Source: JAYPWI01 sp964629575
GTDB taxonomy: Bacteria > Actinomycetota > Acidimicrobiia > Acidimicrobiales > Poriferisodalaceae
Length of the DNA stretch: 64,000 nucleotides
Assembly (NCBI GenBank): GCA_964629575.1
Contig: CAZVUM010000019.1
Span: 6,391-70,390, forward strand
Direction of reading: 5' to 3'
The notes below the pieces were generated by a model. The model was not told the origin of the DNA. It made no database searches and saw only the letters and a list, made by a program, of their open reading frames with translations. The translations under genes were made by a program, and so were the position numbers. Shown piece by piece: positions 8,542 through 16,108 of the stretch. Each line of letters starts with the position of its first letter. Position 1 is the first letter of the stretch.

Positions 8542-9540
8542 TCAGCTGCCGCTCGCCAACGCCTTCCAGAGGCTCCGATACGACGGCCATGTGACCCGGT
8601 CGGAGACCCACCCACTCTCGTCGAGCTCACGCTGGAGGCGCGGGAGGTGCCAGCAGGGCACGCCCATGTCCACGTGATGTGCGAGGTGGTAGCCGATGTT
8701 GAACGGGGCGAAGATCGCCTGGCTGAAGATGCTCTGCCGGATGTGGTGGGTCGTGCGTCGCCGGTCGCTCGACCTCTCCATCCCAGCGTGCTCTGCGATC
8801 GCCCGCAGCCGATTGATCACCCGCCACACCGTCATATACGGCAGCCACCACAACAGGACGTACAGCTCGGGCCGGCCAACAGCCAGGAAGACCGCGAACA
8901 CCATCAGTTGGGCAGCGACGATCCGAGCCGCAGCCGGTCGGGCCCGCTCGTTTCGCAGCCCCCGGAGGAGGCCCTTGAAGAGCGGCCACCCGGTCCGACC
9001 CGTCGCGTCGCGCAGCAATTTGCGCCGCATGCTGGCCTTGGACACCGGATACCCCGCGTACAGGGGGATGTCCGGCTCCTTGGGACCCATCTCGTCGCGG
9101 TGATGGTTGATGTGGCTGCGGCGGTACAGCTCGAATGGCACGAACGTCGGGTACGACAGCAGCCATCGCCCGACGAACTCGTTGGCACGCGAATTCTTGA
9201 ACAGCGTGCGATGCACCGCCTCGTGTCCCAGCGACGCGCAGTGGGCGTAGAACGGCCCCATCGCGAGGAACGCCAGCGCCCACGCGACCGGATGGCCGAT
9301 CCACACGGCGCCACCGATGATGAGAACCGGCTCGAGCACCACGAAGGCGACGGCCGCGGCGCTCTTCAGATTCGGAATCCGGCGGAGCTCGGTTCTGATC
9401 GGGCGGACCGCGACCCCGTTGGCCAAGAGTCGTTCGGTGGGAAGGCTGTTGGGCAGATCGGCCGCCGCAGGCACCATCCCTCCAAGTTCGAACGCCCTGT
9501 CTCCGCGTGCATGCTGCCGTCCGGCCGCCTTCTTCGCCAC
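8542..9540 (-). CDS. Membrane fatty acid desaturase family protein
   Basis: 332 residues from a GTG at 9540 (an ATG at about 9477 is an alternative). The three histidine boxes of membrane diiron desaturases are present: GHEAVHR (HxxxH type), HINHH and, near the C terminus, HLAHH. Hydrophobic segments surround VAFVVLEPVLIIGG and a pair of helices before the third box. It is divergent from the MFS gene with only 36 bases between the starts. The acyl or carotenoid substrate cannot be told from the sequence. Confidence 0.85.
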   Translation of the reverse strand: MAKKAAGRQHARGDRAFELGGMVPAAADLPNSLPTERLLANGVAVRPIRTELRRIPNLKSAAAVAFVVLEPVLIIGGAVWIGHPVAWALAFLAMGPFYAHCASLGHEAVHRTLFKNSRANEFVGRWLLSYPTFVPFELYRRSHINHHRDEMGPKEPDIPLYAGYPVSKASMRRKLLRDATGRTGWPLFKGLLRGLRNERARPAAARIVAAQLMVFAVFLAVGRPELYVLLWWLPYMTVWRVINRLRAIAEHAGMERSSDRRRTTHHIRQSIFSQAIFAPFNIGYHLAHHVDMGVPCWHLPRLQRELDESGWVSDRVTWPSYRSLWKALASGS

Positions 9541-9576
9541 GGCCTCAGTGTAGGAACCCCGATACCGTCGGGCGGA

Positions 9577-10797
9577 ATGTCGGGGACGGAAACCTCGCAC
9601 CGTCCCGCGGTGTCGATGCTCTTCATCAGCATGACGATGGCGCTGGTCGCCCTCGGCGTCGACCTCCTCCTCCCCGCTTTCGATGACATCCGCGCGAGCT
9701 TCGATCTCGCCGAGGACTCCACAGGGCCGGCGCTCCTCATCACCACGTACTTCGTCGGTCTGGCCCTCGCCCAGCTGATGTGGGGGCCGATCGCCGACCG
9801 CTTCGGACGCCGCCCGGTACTGCACTGGGCGTTGGCGGTCTACTGCATCGGCGCCTTGGGAGCTGCGGTGGCGCCGGCCTTCGGCTTGCTGCTCGCCTCC
9901 CGGTTCGTGTGGGGCATCGGAGCAGCAGGTGCCCGGGTCGTGGCGATCGCGATGATCCGCGACCAGCACGAGGGCGATCGAATGGCCGCCTTCATGTCGC
10001 GGGTGATGGCGATCTTCCTCATCGTGCCCGTGTTCGCCCCCCTGCTCGGCGAAGCGGTTCTGCAGGTCGCGCACTGGCGCTGGCTGTTTTGGCTGACGGT
10101 GGTTCTGGCCATCCTGCTCGGCGCCTGGGGCCTCCGGGTCAACGAGACCCTCGACCCCGCGCACACGCTGCCTCTCGAATGGCGGGCCGTCGGAAAGGCG
10201 TTCGCCCGCGTCGCGAAAACACGGGTCACGTTGGCCTACATGCTCGTGATGGTCTTCATGCAGGGCGTCTTCGTGAGCTACCTGGCCAGCTCCGAGCTGG
10301 TCATCGACACGGTCTTCGACAGGGAAGAACAGTTCGCCGTGATCTTCGCCGCTGTGGCCTGCGCGCTCGGAGTCGCCAGCCTCGTCGCCGCACGAGCAGT
10401 TGCCGTGATGGGCGGCGAGCGCATGCTCCACGTGGGTCTCAGGGCCTCCCTCGTTCTCTCGCTGGTGCTGTTGGCGGTGACCATCGAGGCGGGAGGGCGC
10501 CCACACTTCTGGGTGTTCTTCCCCCTGCTCGCCCTGCTGATGATGATCACGGTCGCATTGATGCCGACGCTCAACAGCCTGGCCCTCGTGCCACTGGGCG
10601 ACATCGCCGGAACGGCGACGTCTGTGACCGGCGCGGTCCGCACTGCGGGAGGCGGACTCCTCGGAGCGGTGATCGACCGCACGGTGTCTGGATCGGTGAC
10701 CCCGTGGGCCGTCGCGTTCGCGCTCGGCTCGCTGTTGTCGATCGCCACCGTCCAGGCCCTCATTCCCCGGGACGTCGACGGCCGCACCGCGGGATGA
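9577..10797 (+). CDS. MFS transporter, Bcr/CflA-like drug efflux family
   Basis: 406 residues with twelve hydrophobic helices. The first helix ends in VDLLLPAFDDI, and loop 2-3 carries the MFS motif WGPIADRFGRRPVL. The N-terminal acidic helix (LGVDLLLPAF) and the GAAGARVVAIAMIRD stretch in TM5 are typical of the Bcr/CflA (DHA1) group. A ribosome-binding site (GGGCGGA) precedes the ATG at 9577; the longer open frame upstream is antisense to the desaturase. It lies 12 bases before the next gene, so the two are probably co-transcribed. Confidence 0.88.
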   Translation: MSGTETSHRPAVSMLFISMTMALVALGVDLLLPAFDDIRASFDLAEDSTGPALLITTYFVGLALAQLMWGPIADRFGRRPVLHWALAVYCIGALGAAVAPAFGLLLASRFVWGIGAAGARVVAIAMIRDQHEGDRMAAFMSRVMAIFLIVPVFAPLLGEAVLQVAHWRWLFWLTVVLAILLGAWGLRVNETLDPAHTLPLEWRAVGKAFARVAKTRVTLAYMLVMVFMQGVFVSYLASSELVIDTVFDREEQFAVIFAAVACALGVASLVAARAVAVMGGERMLHVGLRASLVLSLVLLAVTIEAGGRPHFWVFFPLLALLMMITVALMPTLNSLALVPLGDIAGTATSVTGAVRTAGGGLLGAVIDRTVSGSVTPWAVAFALGSLLSIATVQALIPRDVDGRTAG

Positions 10798-10809
10798 CAC
10801 GATGGCCCG

Positions 10810-11325
10810 ATGGCCGAACTCGAGTTCCTCGTGGAGCCCTTCGTCGAAGGCCGTCCTGGGCGACACGTGACCGCAGCTGTCGATGCGGTCCGGGCTCGCG
10901 ACCTCGACCCGACGATGGGAGCCTTCTCGACCCATGTCGCGGGATCGGTCGATCAGCTCGCCGCCGCGGTCGCCGATCTCATCACCGAGGCGATGGACAA
11001 CGGGGCCACGAGACTCCAGCTTCAGGTGTCTGCCGGCACCCGGAGCGACGCACGCGAGGACCTCACCGGAGCGCTCGCGCGACTCATCGACAGCGTCGAA
11101 ACCGAGCTGGGAGCGGCGCTCGACGAGCTCGATCGTCAGGGCAAGCAGGCTGCGATCAGGCTCCTCGACGAGCGGGGTGCGTTTCTGCTGCGGCGGGCGG
11201 TCGAGGACGTGGCGGACAACATGGGCGTCAGCCGCATCACGATCTACAACTACCTCAACGCCATCGAGGCTGAGCCCACTGACCCCGCTGAACCCTCTGA
11301 GCCGCCCGAACCCCTTGGGGGCTGA
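10810..11325 (+). CDS. Thiamine-binding (YkoF/MTH1187-like) domain fused to an HTH
   Basis: 171 residues in two parts. Residues 1-75 (starting AELEFLVEPF, with GRHVTAAVDAV and a repeat of beta-alpha-beta character) look like the small ferredoxin-fold thiamine-binding family (PF01910). Residues 90-155 contain LLDERGAFLLRRAVEDVA followed by MGVSRITIYNYL, an HTH closely resembling the C-terminal helix-turn-helix of YheO-type regulators. The C terminus is an acidic Pro/Glu tail. This could be a ligand-sensing transcription factor. It follows the MFS exporter by 12 bases, so it may control it. The domain calls rest on pattern similarity only. Confidence 0.6.
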   Translation: MAELEFLVEPFVEGRPGRHVTAAVDAVRARDLDPTMGAFSTHVAGSVDQLAAAVADLITEAMDNGATRLQLQVSAGTRSDAREDLTGALARLIDSVETELGAALDELDRQGKQAAIRLLDERGAFLLRRAVEDVADNMGVSRITIYNYLNAIEAEPTDPAEPSEPPEPLGG

Positions 11326-11464
11326 CCGGGCCGGACGGTGCCATCAGTCCTGAGATTCTGAACACCGATGAAGAGGGTTTCCTCCAATCGCGCCTCGACG
11401 TTCCGATGGGAACGGCAGCCCATCAGGTGGTGGGCACGTGGCAATCAGAGTTTGGGAGGCAATC

Positions 11465-13492
11465 GTGACGTCCCCTCATGTGCACCAGAGACAGAGCGGA
11501 AGCCGCAAGCGGCGACTTCTCATGGGTTCGCTAGCAGCGGCACTTGCGACGATCGGGCTGACGCTGGTCAGCGCGATCTCGGCGGGAGCAGAGGAGGGTG
11601 TGCCTTCGGGGGACCTGATCCCCGAACTCGCGCCCGACACGACCGTGCCGGCTCCGCCGCTCCCCGAGCCGGAGCCTGCGCCCGAGCCGCCGGCCCCAGA
11701 ACCAGCGCCCGCGCCGGATCCCGCCCTGGAGCCCCTGCCGATCCCGCTGCCGGAGCCGACGGTTCCGGGCGAGATCGACCAGCCCGTCGCGGACGAACCA
11801 GACGCCGGCACCGACGGCGAGGGCGACCTCGAGCCGGGACTGCCGGCCGATGACCCGATCGATGAAGGATTCGACGAGCAATTCGACGAGGAAGTCGACG
11901 CGAGCCCCGAGGTCGGTCCCGACCCAGCTCTCCCCCCGCTCATCGAGGTCCGCACCGATCAGCACAGCGCAACCCTGTCGTGGGACACGCCGAGCCCGAG
12001 CGACGCCATCGTGGTGTGGGGCAAGGACGGGCTGCTCGATCAGCTCCTCCTGGTCGAGATGACCGACGGGGTCCACGACGTGGTCCTCGGCGAGCTCGAC
12101 TGCGACTCGGTCTACGTCGCCGACGTGGTCGTCTCCGATGCCGGCGGCTCAGCCCACCGCGTCCGCGGCCTGGATCTGCGCACCCTGCCGTGCTCGATCG
12201 ACGACGCCGAGGTGGCCGATCGTTCGGTGATCGCCTACGCCGATCGCGCGATCGTGACGTGGGGAACCGCCAACCCGACACGCGGAATCGTCGTGTTCGG
12301 CCTCGACGGCACCTACGGCCTCGCTGTCAACGAGTCCCACTTCTCCACCTTCCACCAGGTCGAGCTCCAGGGGCTCGACTGCGGAACCGAGTACCACTTC
12401 AGGATTCTCGACGAGGCGCCCGACGGAACCCTCGGGCACTCCGACAACGTCGTGTTCACCACATACTCGTGCGATCCGCTCGTCGACACCATCGACGTGC
12501 GGGTCGGGTCCGACTGGGCCGAGGTCGACGCAACGACCGACGAGCCCACGGTCATGTCGATGATCTACGGCGTCGATCGGACCTATGGCTCCGAGACGAT
12601 CTCGGCGACCGCAGCGACCAGCCACACCTTGTCTGTGGTGGGTCTCGAGTGTGGATCGACGTACGTCTTCCGCCTGATCGCCACCCCGGAGGACCCCGCC
12701 GGTCTCGAGTGGACACCTCACGGCGAGCTGACCACGGCGGACTGCGTGATCGACGAGCCCGAGCCGACTGACCCCGCTGGGCCCGATCCGGTCGGACCGG
12801 TCGAACCCACCGAGCCCACGGAGCCCGTTGAGCCGATCGAGCCAGCGCCGGAGCCGGACCCGTCGCCGCTCCCCGAACCAGAGCCGGCCCCCGACCAGCC
12901 CGGTCTCCCCGAGTTCGTCGGCGTCGTCTTCACCGACATCCACGTCGCGCACGCCGAAAAGAACGCCATCCACATCGAGTGGAGCACCGACATCGCAGCA
13001 GCGGGCTCGGTGATCTACGGGACCACCCCGGCATACGGCAGCGAAGTCGTGACCGGAGTGGTGTCCGACCAACAGAGCCTGACCCTGGAGGGCCTCGAGT
13101 GCGGCACCGAATACCACCTCGCCGTGATCGCGGCGGCTCCCGGCGGCGAGCTCAGCTGGAGTGGCGACAACGTCTTCTCGACGCTGGCGTGTGACTCAGC
13201 GACCATCGCCGACATCAGCATCGTGACCGATGCGACATCGGCCGTCATCGGCTGGTCGACCGACATCGACACGCGAGGTCTCGTCGTGTTCGGTGCCGAC
13301 ACCAGCTATGGCAGCGCGACGCTCGCCCCGGCGCTCAGCCACTTCCACGAAGTGGTGCTGAACGATCTGGCGTGTGGCACGACCTATCACGCCAGGGTCA
13401 CCGCCGAAACCGATGCCGGCGCGAGCTCGTGGACGAGGGATCTCGCCTTCGCCACGGACGAGTGCCTCGCCGAGCCGCCGCCGCTGTTCTAG
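11465..13492 (+). CDS. Secreted protein with Pro/Glu-rich linkers and repeated fibronectin III-like domains
   Basis: 675 residues from a GTG at 11465 preceded by GGGAGG at 11454-11459. The N terminus has Arg/Lys followed by a hydrophobic core (LLMGSLAAALATIGLTLVSAISAGAEE), a signal peptide. Then come a Pro/Glu-rich segment (about 40-85), an Asp/Glu-rich region, and five repeats of about 90-100 residues. Each repeat carries an 'ATLSW...IVVWG..GLL / L..L.CGT.YHFR' pattern typical of FN3 folds. Repeats 1-3 and 4-5 are separated by a second long Pro/Glu linker. Each repeat has a conserved Cys in 'DCGT' and another near its end, possibly a disulfide. No sorting signal or catalytic domain is visible; probably a surface or adhesion protein. 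Confidence 0.7.
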   Translation: MTSPHVHQRQSGSRKRRLLMGSLAAALATIGLTLVSAISAGAEEGVPSGDLIPELAPDTTVPAPPLPEPEPAPEPPAPEPAPAPDPALEPLPIPLPEPTVPGEIDQPVADEPDAGTDGEGDLEPGLPADDPIDEGFDEQFDEEVDASPEVGPDPALPPLIEVRTDQHSATLSWDTPSPSDAIVVWGKDGLLDQLLLVEMTDGVHDVVLGELDCDSVYVADVVVSDAGGSAHRVRGLDLRTLPCSIDDAEVADRSVIAYADRAIVTWGTANPTRGIVVFGLDGTYGLAVNESHFSTFHQVELQGLDCGTEYHFRILDEAPDGTLGHSDNVVFTTYSCDPLVDTIDVRVGSDWAEVDATTDEPTVMSMIYGVDRTYGSETISATAATSHTLSVVGLECGSTYVFRLIATPEDPAGLEWTPHGELTTADCVIDEPEPTDPAGPDPVGPVEPTEPTEPVEPIEPAPEPDPSPLPEPEPAPDQPGLPEFVGVVFTDIHVAHAEKNAIHIEWSTDIAAAGSVIYGTTPAYGSEVVTGVVSDQQSLTLEGLECGTEYHLAVIAAAPGGELSWSGDNVFSTLACDSATIADISIVTDATSAVIGWSTDIDTRGLVVFGADTSYGSATLAPALSHFHEVVLNDLACGTTYHARVTAETDAGASSWTRDLAFATDECLAEPPPLF

Positions 13493-13590
13493 GGCTCGGT
13501 GTCCGGGAGTGACGCTGCGGGCGATCGCCCAGCGGCACCCCGGCCGCACAGTCCTGGTCCGGTGAACGGCCCCTCCCCGGTGGGGCGATG

Positions 13591-13619
13591 CTCCCCGATG
13601 CCTTCGCGGCGTCGGGGAG
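13591..13619 (+). terminator. Strong hairpin, probable transcription terminator
   Basis: A 12-bp stem (CTCCCCGATGCC pairing with GGCGTCGGGGAG, one G-T pair) with a 5-base loop, followed by the T-rich TTCGTCCTTTCG. It lies about 100 bases after the stop of the secreted repeat protein and before serB. No uninterrupted U-tract is present. The 191-base gap holds no other recognisable element. Confidence 0.55.
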
Positions 13620-13683
13620 TTCGTCCTTTCGGGCGACGAAACCATCATGTGCACGGGTGTTCCCCGGCGCTAGTTTCGAAGAA

Positions 13684-14880
13684 GTGTCTTCCCCCAGGAC
13701 CATCCTCATCCGCGTCACCGGCGCGGACGGCCCCGGGATCACCAGCGACCTCCTCGGCCTGCTCGCCCAACTCGAGGCCGATGTGCAGGACATGGAGCAG
13801 GTGGTCGTCAGACGACAGCTGACCCTCGGATTGGCCGTCGTGGTTCCGGCGGGCCGAGACATGGTCAAAGAGGTGCTGCTCTTTGGCTGGGAGCGGGGCC
13901 TGGACATCGACTTCGAAGTGGTCGACAGCACCCCGACCCGACACAGCGAGCGGCAGGTGGTCACCGTGCTCGCCCCTGAGTTGGGCCCTGGGGACCTCGC
14001 CTCCACCACGGCGGCGATCGCCGCGAGCGACGGCAACATCGACCGCATCACCCGCATGAGCCGGTACCCGGTCTGGAGCTATGAGTTCCTCGTCGAGAAG
14101 TGCGACGTGGAGAAGCTGCAAGCCTCGCTCATGCAGGTCGCAGCGGATCGACACATCGACATCGCCGTCCAACCGCATGGCCTCCATCGCAGGTCGACGC
14201 GCCTGGTGGTTCTCGACGTCGATTCGACGCTGATCCGCAACGAGGTCATCGACCTCCTGGCCGAGGTCGCGGGCGACGGCGGCCGCGTGGCAGAGCTCAC
14301 AGAGCGAGCCATGCGCGGCGAGATCGACTTCGAGGACTCCTTGCGCGAACGGGTGGCCCTGCTCGCAGGCCAACCGGAGTCGGTGATCCACGATGCGATC
14401 GGGCGCATGGTCCTCACACCGGGTGCGCGCACCTTCGTCCGCACCTTGCGACGGCTCGGCTACCGCATCGCCATCATCAGCGGCGGCTTCACCCACTTCA
14501 CCGATCACCTGGCCGAGCTCCTCGACCTCGATCATGCGCACGCCAACCGGCTCGAGGTCGAGGACGGCGTGCTGACAGGTCGACTCAGCAGCGAGGTCGT
14601 CGACGCCGACGCCAAGGCCGCTCTCCTCCGGCGCATCGCCGCCGCAGAGGGAGTACCGCTCGAGCAGGTGGTCGCGGTGGGTGACGGTGCGAACGACCTT
14701 CCGATGCTGCAGACCGCCGGTCTCGGCATCGCGTTCAACGCCAAGCCCGCGGTGCGCGACGCGGCCGACACGACCGTCAACGTTCCGTACCTGGACGCGA
14801 TCCTCTTCATGCTCGGGGTGACCCGCGAGGAGGTCGAGGCAGCCGACGCCCAGGCCGCAGCGCCCGCTATCGGGGCCTGA
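13684..14880 (+). CDS. serB: Phosphoserine phosphatase with tandem ACT-like domains
   Basis: 398 residues from a GTG at 13684. The first 165 residues form two ACT-like modules (ILIRVTGADGPGITSDLLGLL and VVTVLAPELGPGDLASTTAAIA). The HAD phosphatase follows with DVDSTLI (nucleophile Asp), ISGGFTHF (Ser motif) and VGDGANDLPML. The double-ACT layout and length match mycobacterial SerB2 (about 409 residues). The enzyme makes serine from phosphoserine. Serine feeds glycine and one-carbon metabolism, which suits the gcvT-gcvP pair 1.2 kb downstream, and phosphoserine chemistry also underlies Sec-tRNA routes in other organisms. The ACT domains suggest feedback by serine. Confidence 0.93.
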   Translation: MSSPRTILIRVTGADGPGITSDLLGLLAQLEADVQDMEQVVVRRQLTLGLAVVVPAGRDMVKEVLLFGWERGLDIDFEVVDSTPTRHSERQVVTVLAPELGPGDLASTTAAIAASDGNIDRITRMSRYPVWSYEFLVEKCDVEKLQASLMQVAADRHIDIAVQPHGLHRRSTRLVVLDVDSTLIRNEVIDLLAEVAGDGGRVAELTERAMRGEIDFEDSLRERVALLAGQPESVIHDAIGRMVLTPGARTFVRTLRRLGYRIAIISGGFTHFTDHLAELLDLDHAHANRLEVEDGVLTGRLSSEVVDADAKAALLRRIAAAEGVPLEQVVAVGDGANDLPMLQTAGLGIAFNAKPAVRDAADTTVNVPYLDAILFMLGVTREEVEAADAQAAAPAIGA

Positions 14881-14928
14881 GAGCCGCTCGTCCGACTCGC
14901 TGTCCCAGCGCGTCACTAGGCTCGCTGC

Positions 14929-15663
14929 ATGCTCGTTCTCCGCGACGACGCCGACGGCGTCGCGACCCTCACGTTCAACCGCCCAGACGCCCTCAACGCG
15001 CTGTCGCCGTCGCTCTTCGGCGAACTCCGCGCTCATCTCGAATCGATCGCGGCGGCTCCCGACGAGATCGGTGTCGTGGTTTTGATCGGTGCCGGCAGGT
15101 CCTTCAGCGCAGGCAACGACCTCAAGGCGATCCAAGCGGGCGAGCGGGCGCCGAGTGCGTATTTCCAGGCCGAGACGCTGGACCTGCTCGAGTCGATGCC
15201 CCAGATCGTCATCGCCGCAGTGCGGGGCCACTGCTACACGGGCGCGCTGGAGTTGGCGATCGCCACCGACCTGCTCATCTGCGGCGACGACGTGCGTTTC
15301 TGCGACACGCACGGCAAGTTCTCGATGGTGCCCACGTGGGGCATGATGACTCGCCTTCCCGAACGGGTCGGTCCTCTCGCCGCCCGCGACATGATGTTCA
15401 GCGGGCGGGTCGTCGGCGCCGACGAAGCGGTGCGGATCGGGTTGGCAAACCGATCGGTCCCCGCCGACGAGCTCCCCGCGGCCGCGGCAGAATGGGCGGC
15501 CCAGATCGCCGCCAGCAGCTGGCACACCCTCAGCCACGAAAAGGCGATGATGCGACAGCTCGGCGAGCGAACCCGCGAGGACGGGCTGCGCTGGAGCCGC
15601 GAAGAATCCCCCGGCACCGGGCCCGACATGTTGGAGCGCATCCAGGCGGGGTTCGGGCGCTAG
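14929..15663 (+). CDS. Enoyl-CoA hydratase/isomerase family protein
   Basis: 244 residues of crotonase fold. AGRSFSAGNDLKAI forms the first oxyanion-hole strand, and GHCYTGALELAIATDLLI is the second signature. The glutamates expected for hydratase chemistry are not obvious in the second signature (GALELA). Activity could therefore be hydratase, isomerase or a related CoA reaction. It stands alone between serB and the ArsC-like selenoprotein, with 48 and 72 bases of spacing. Confidence 0.85.
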   Translation: MLVLRDDADGVATLTFNRPDALNALSPSLFGELRAHLESIAAAPDEIGVVVLIGAGRSFSAGNDLKAIQAGERAPSAYFQAETLDLLESMPQIVIAAVRGHCYTGALELAIATDLLICGDDVRFCDTHGKFSMVPTWGMMTRLPERVGPLAARDMMFSGRVVGADEAVRIGLANRSVPADELPAAAAEWAAQIAASSWHTLSHEKAMMRQLGERTREDGLRWSREESPGTGPDMLERIQAGFGR

Positions 15664-15735
15664 GTTCGCAGCGACGCCCCGAAGACAGTGCCCGGGAAAC
15701 CACCACAACTCACCCGCACCACACGGAGGACAGAC

Positions 15736-16095
15736 GTGTCGGACGCCACGATCTACCACAACCCCCATTGAGGCTCCTCGAAGAATGCCTTGGCGGTCGC
15801 CGAGGCGGAGGGGGTCGACGTCGAGGTCATCCAGTACATGAAGGCGCCGCCGGACAGGGAGACCCTGGAGCGCATCGTGTCGATCCTCGAGGATCCCGTG
15901 GAGGACCTCGTGCGCAAGGACAGCAACTTCAAGAAGCTGGAGCTCGACCCCGACGACTACGTCGACAACCCGCAAGCCGTGGTGGACCTCCTCACCGAAC
16001 GCAAGGCGTTGATGCAGCGCCCGGTTCTCGTGCGGGGCGACAAGGCGATCATCGGGCGACCCAAGGATCGAATCGGACCGTTCCTCATCTCCTGA
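15736..16095 (+). CDS. ArsC-family oxidoreductase, selenoprotein (Sec12 encoded by TGA)
   Basis: Read from a GTG at 15736 (GGAGGA at 15725-15730) with the in-frame TGA at 15769-15771 as selenocysteine, this is a 119-residue protein. It begins SDATIYHNPH-U-GSSKNAL, aligning with ITIYHNPACGTSRNTL of E. coli ArsC so that Sec12 falls exactly on catalytic Cys12. The three arsenate-binding arginines have equivalents at Arg60 (LVRKD), Arg95 (QRPVLV) and Arg108 (IGRP). Without readthrough the frame would start at TTG 15790 and lack the active site. It may reduce arsenate or another oxidised substrate with glutaredoxin or mycoredoxin-type partners. The hairpin after the TGA is listed separately. Confidence 0.9.
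15774..15810 (+). promoter_or_regulatory. Bacterial SECIS hairpin of the ArsC-like selenoprotein
   Basis: Directly after the TGA (15769-15771), GCCTTGGC (15787-15794) pairs with GCCGAGGC (15799-15806) in an 8-bp stem with one G-U pair, closed by a GGUC tetraloop that begins 24 bases after the TGA. CUCC (15774-15777) can pair with GGAG (15807-15810) as a lower stem with a one-sided internal loop. A GGUC apical loop recalls the E. coli fdhF SECIS that binds SelB, and the spacing is in the range used by bacterial SECIS models. Confidence 0.75.
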
Positions 16096-16108
16096 AGGCC
16101 GACCGACC

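Noticed and set aside
9541..10935. Minus-strand frame extending the desaturase by about 460 codons upstream
   Set aside because: The extension lies opposite the MFS gene, which has clear motifs; the desaturase has a start at 9540 before its first helix.
15769..15771. Stop codon ending a short peptide before an unrelated gene starting at TTG 15790
   Set aside because: The sequence before the TGA (TIYHNPH) and after it (GSSKNAL) together make the ArsC active-site motif, and the ribosome-binding site fits GTG 15736.
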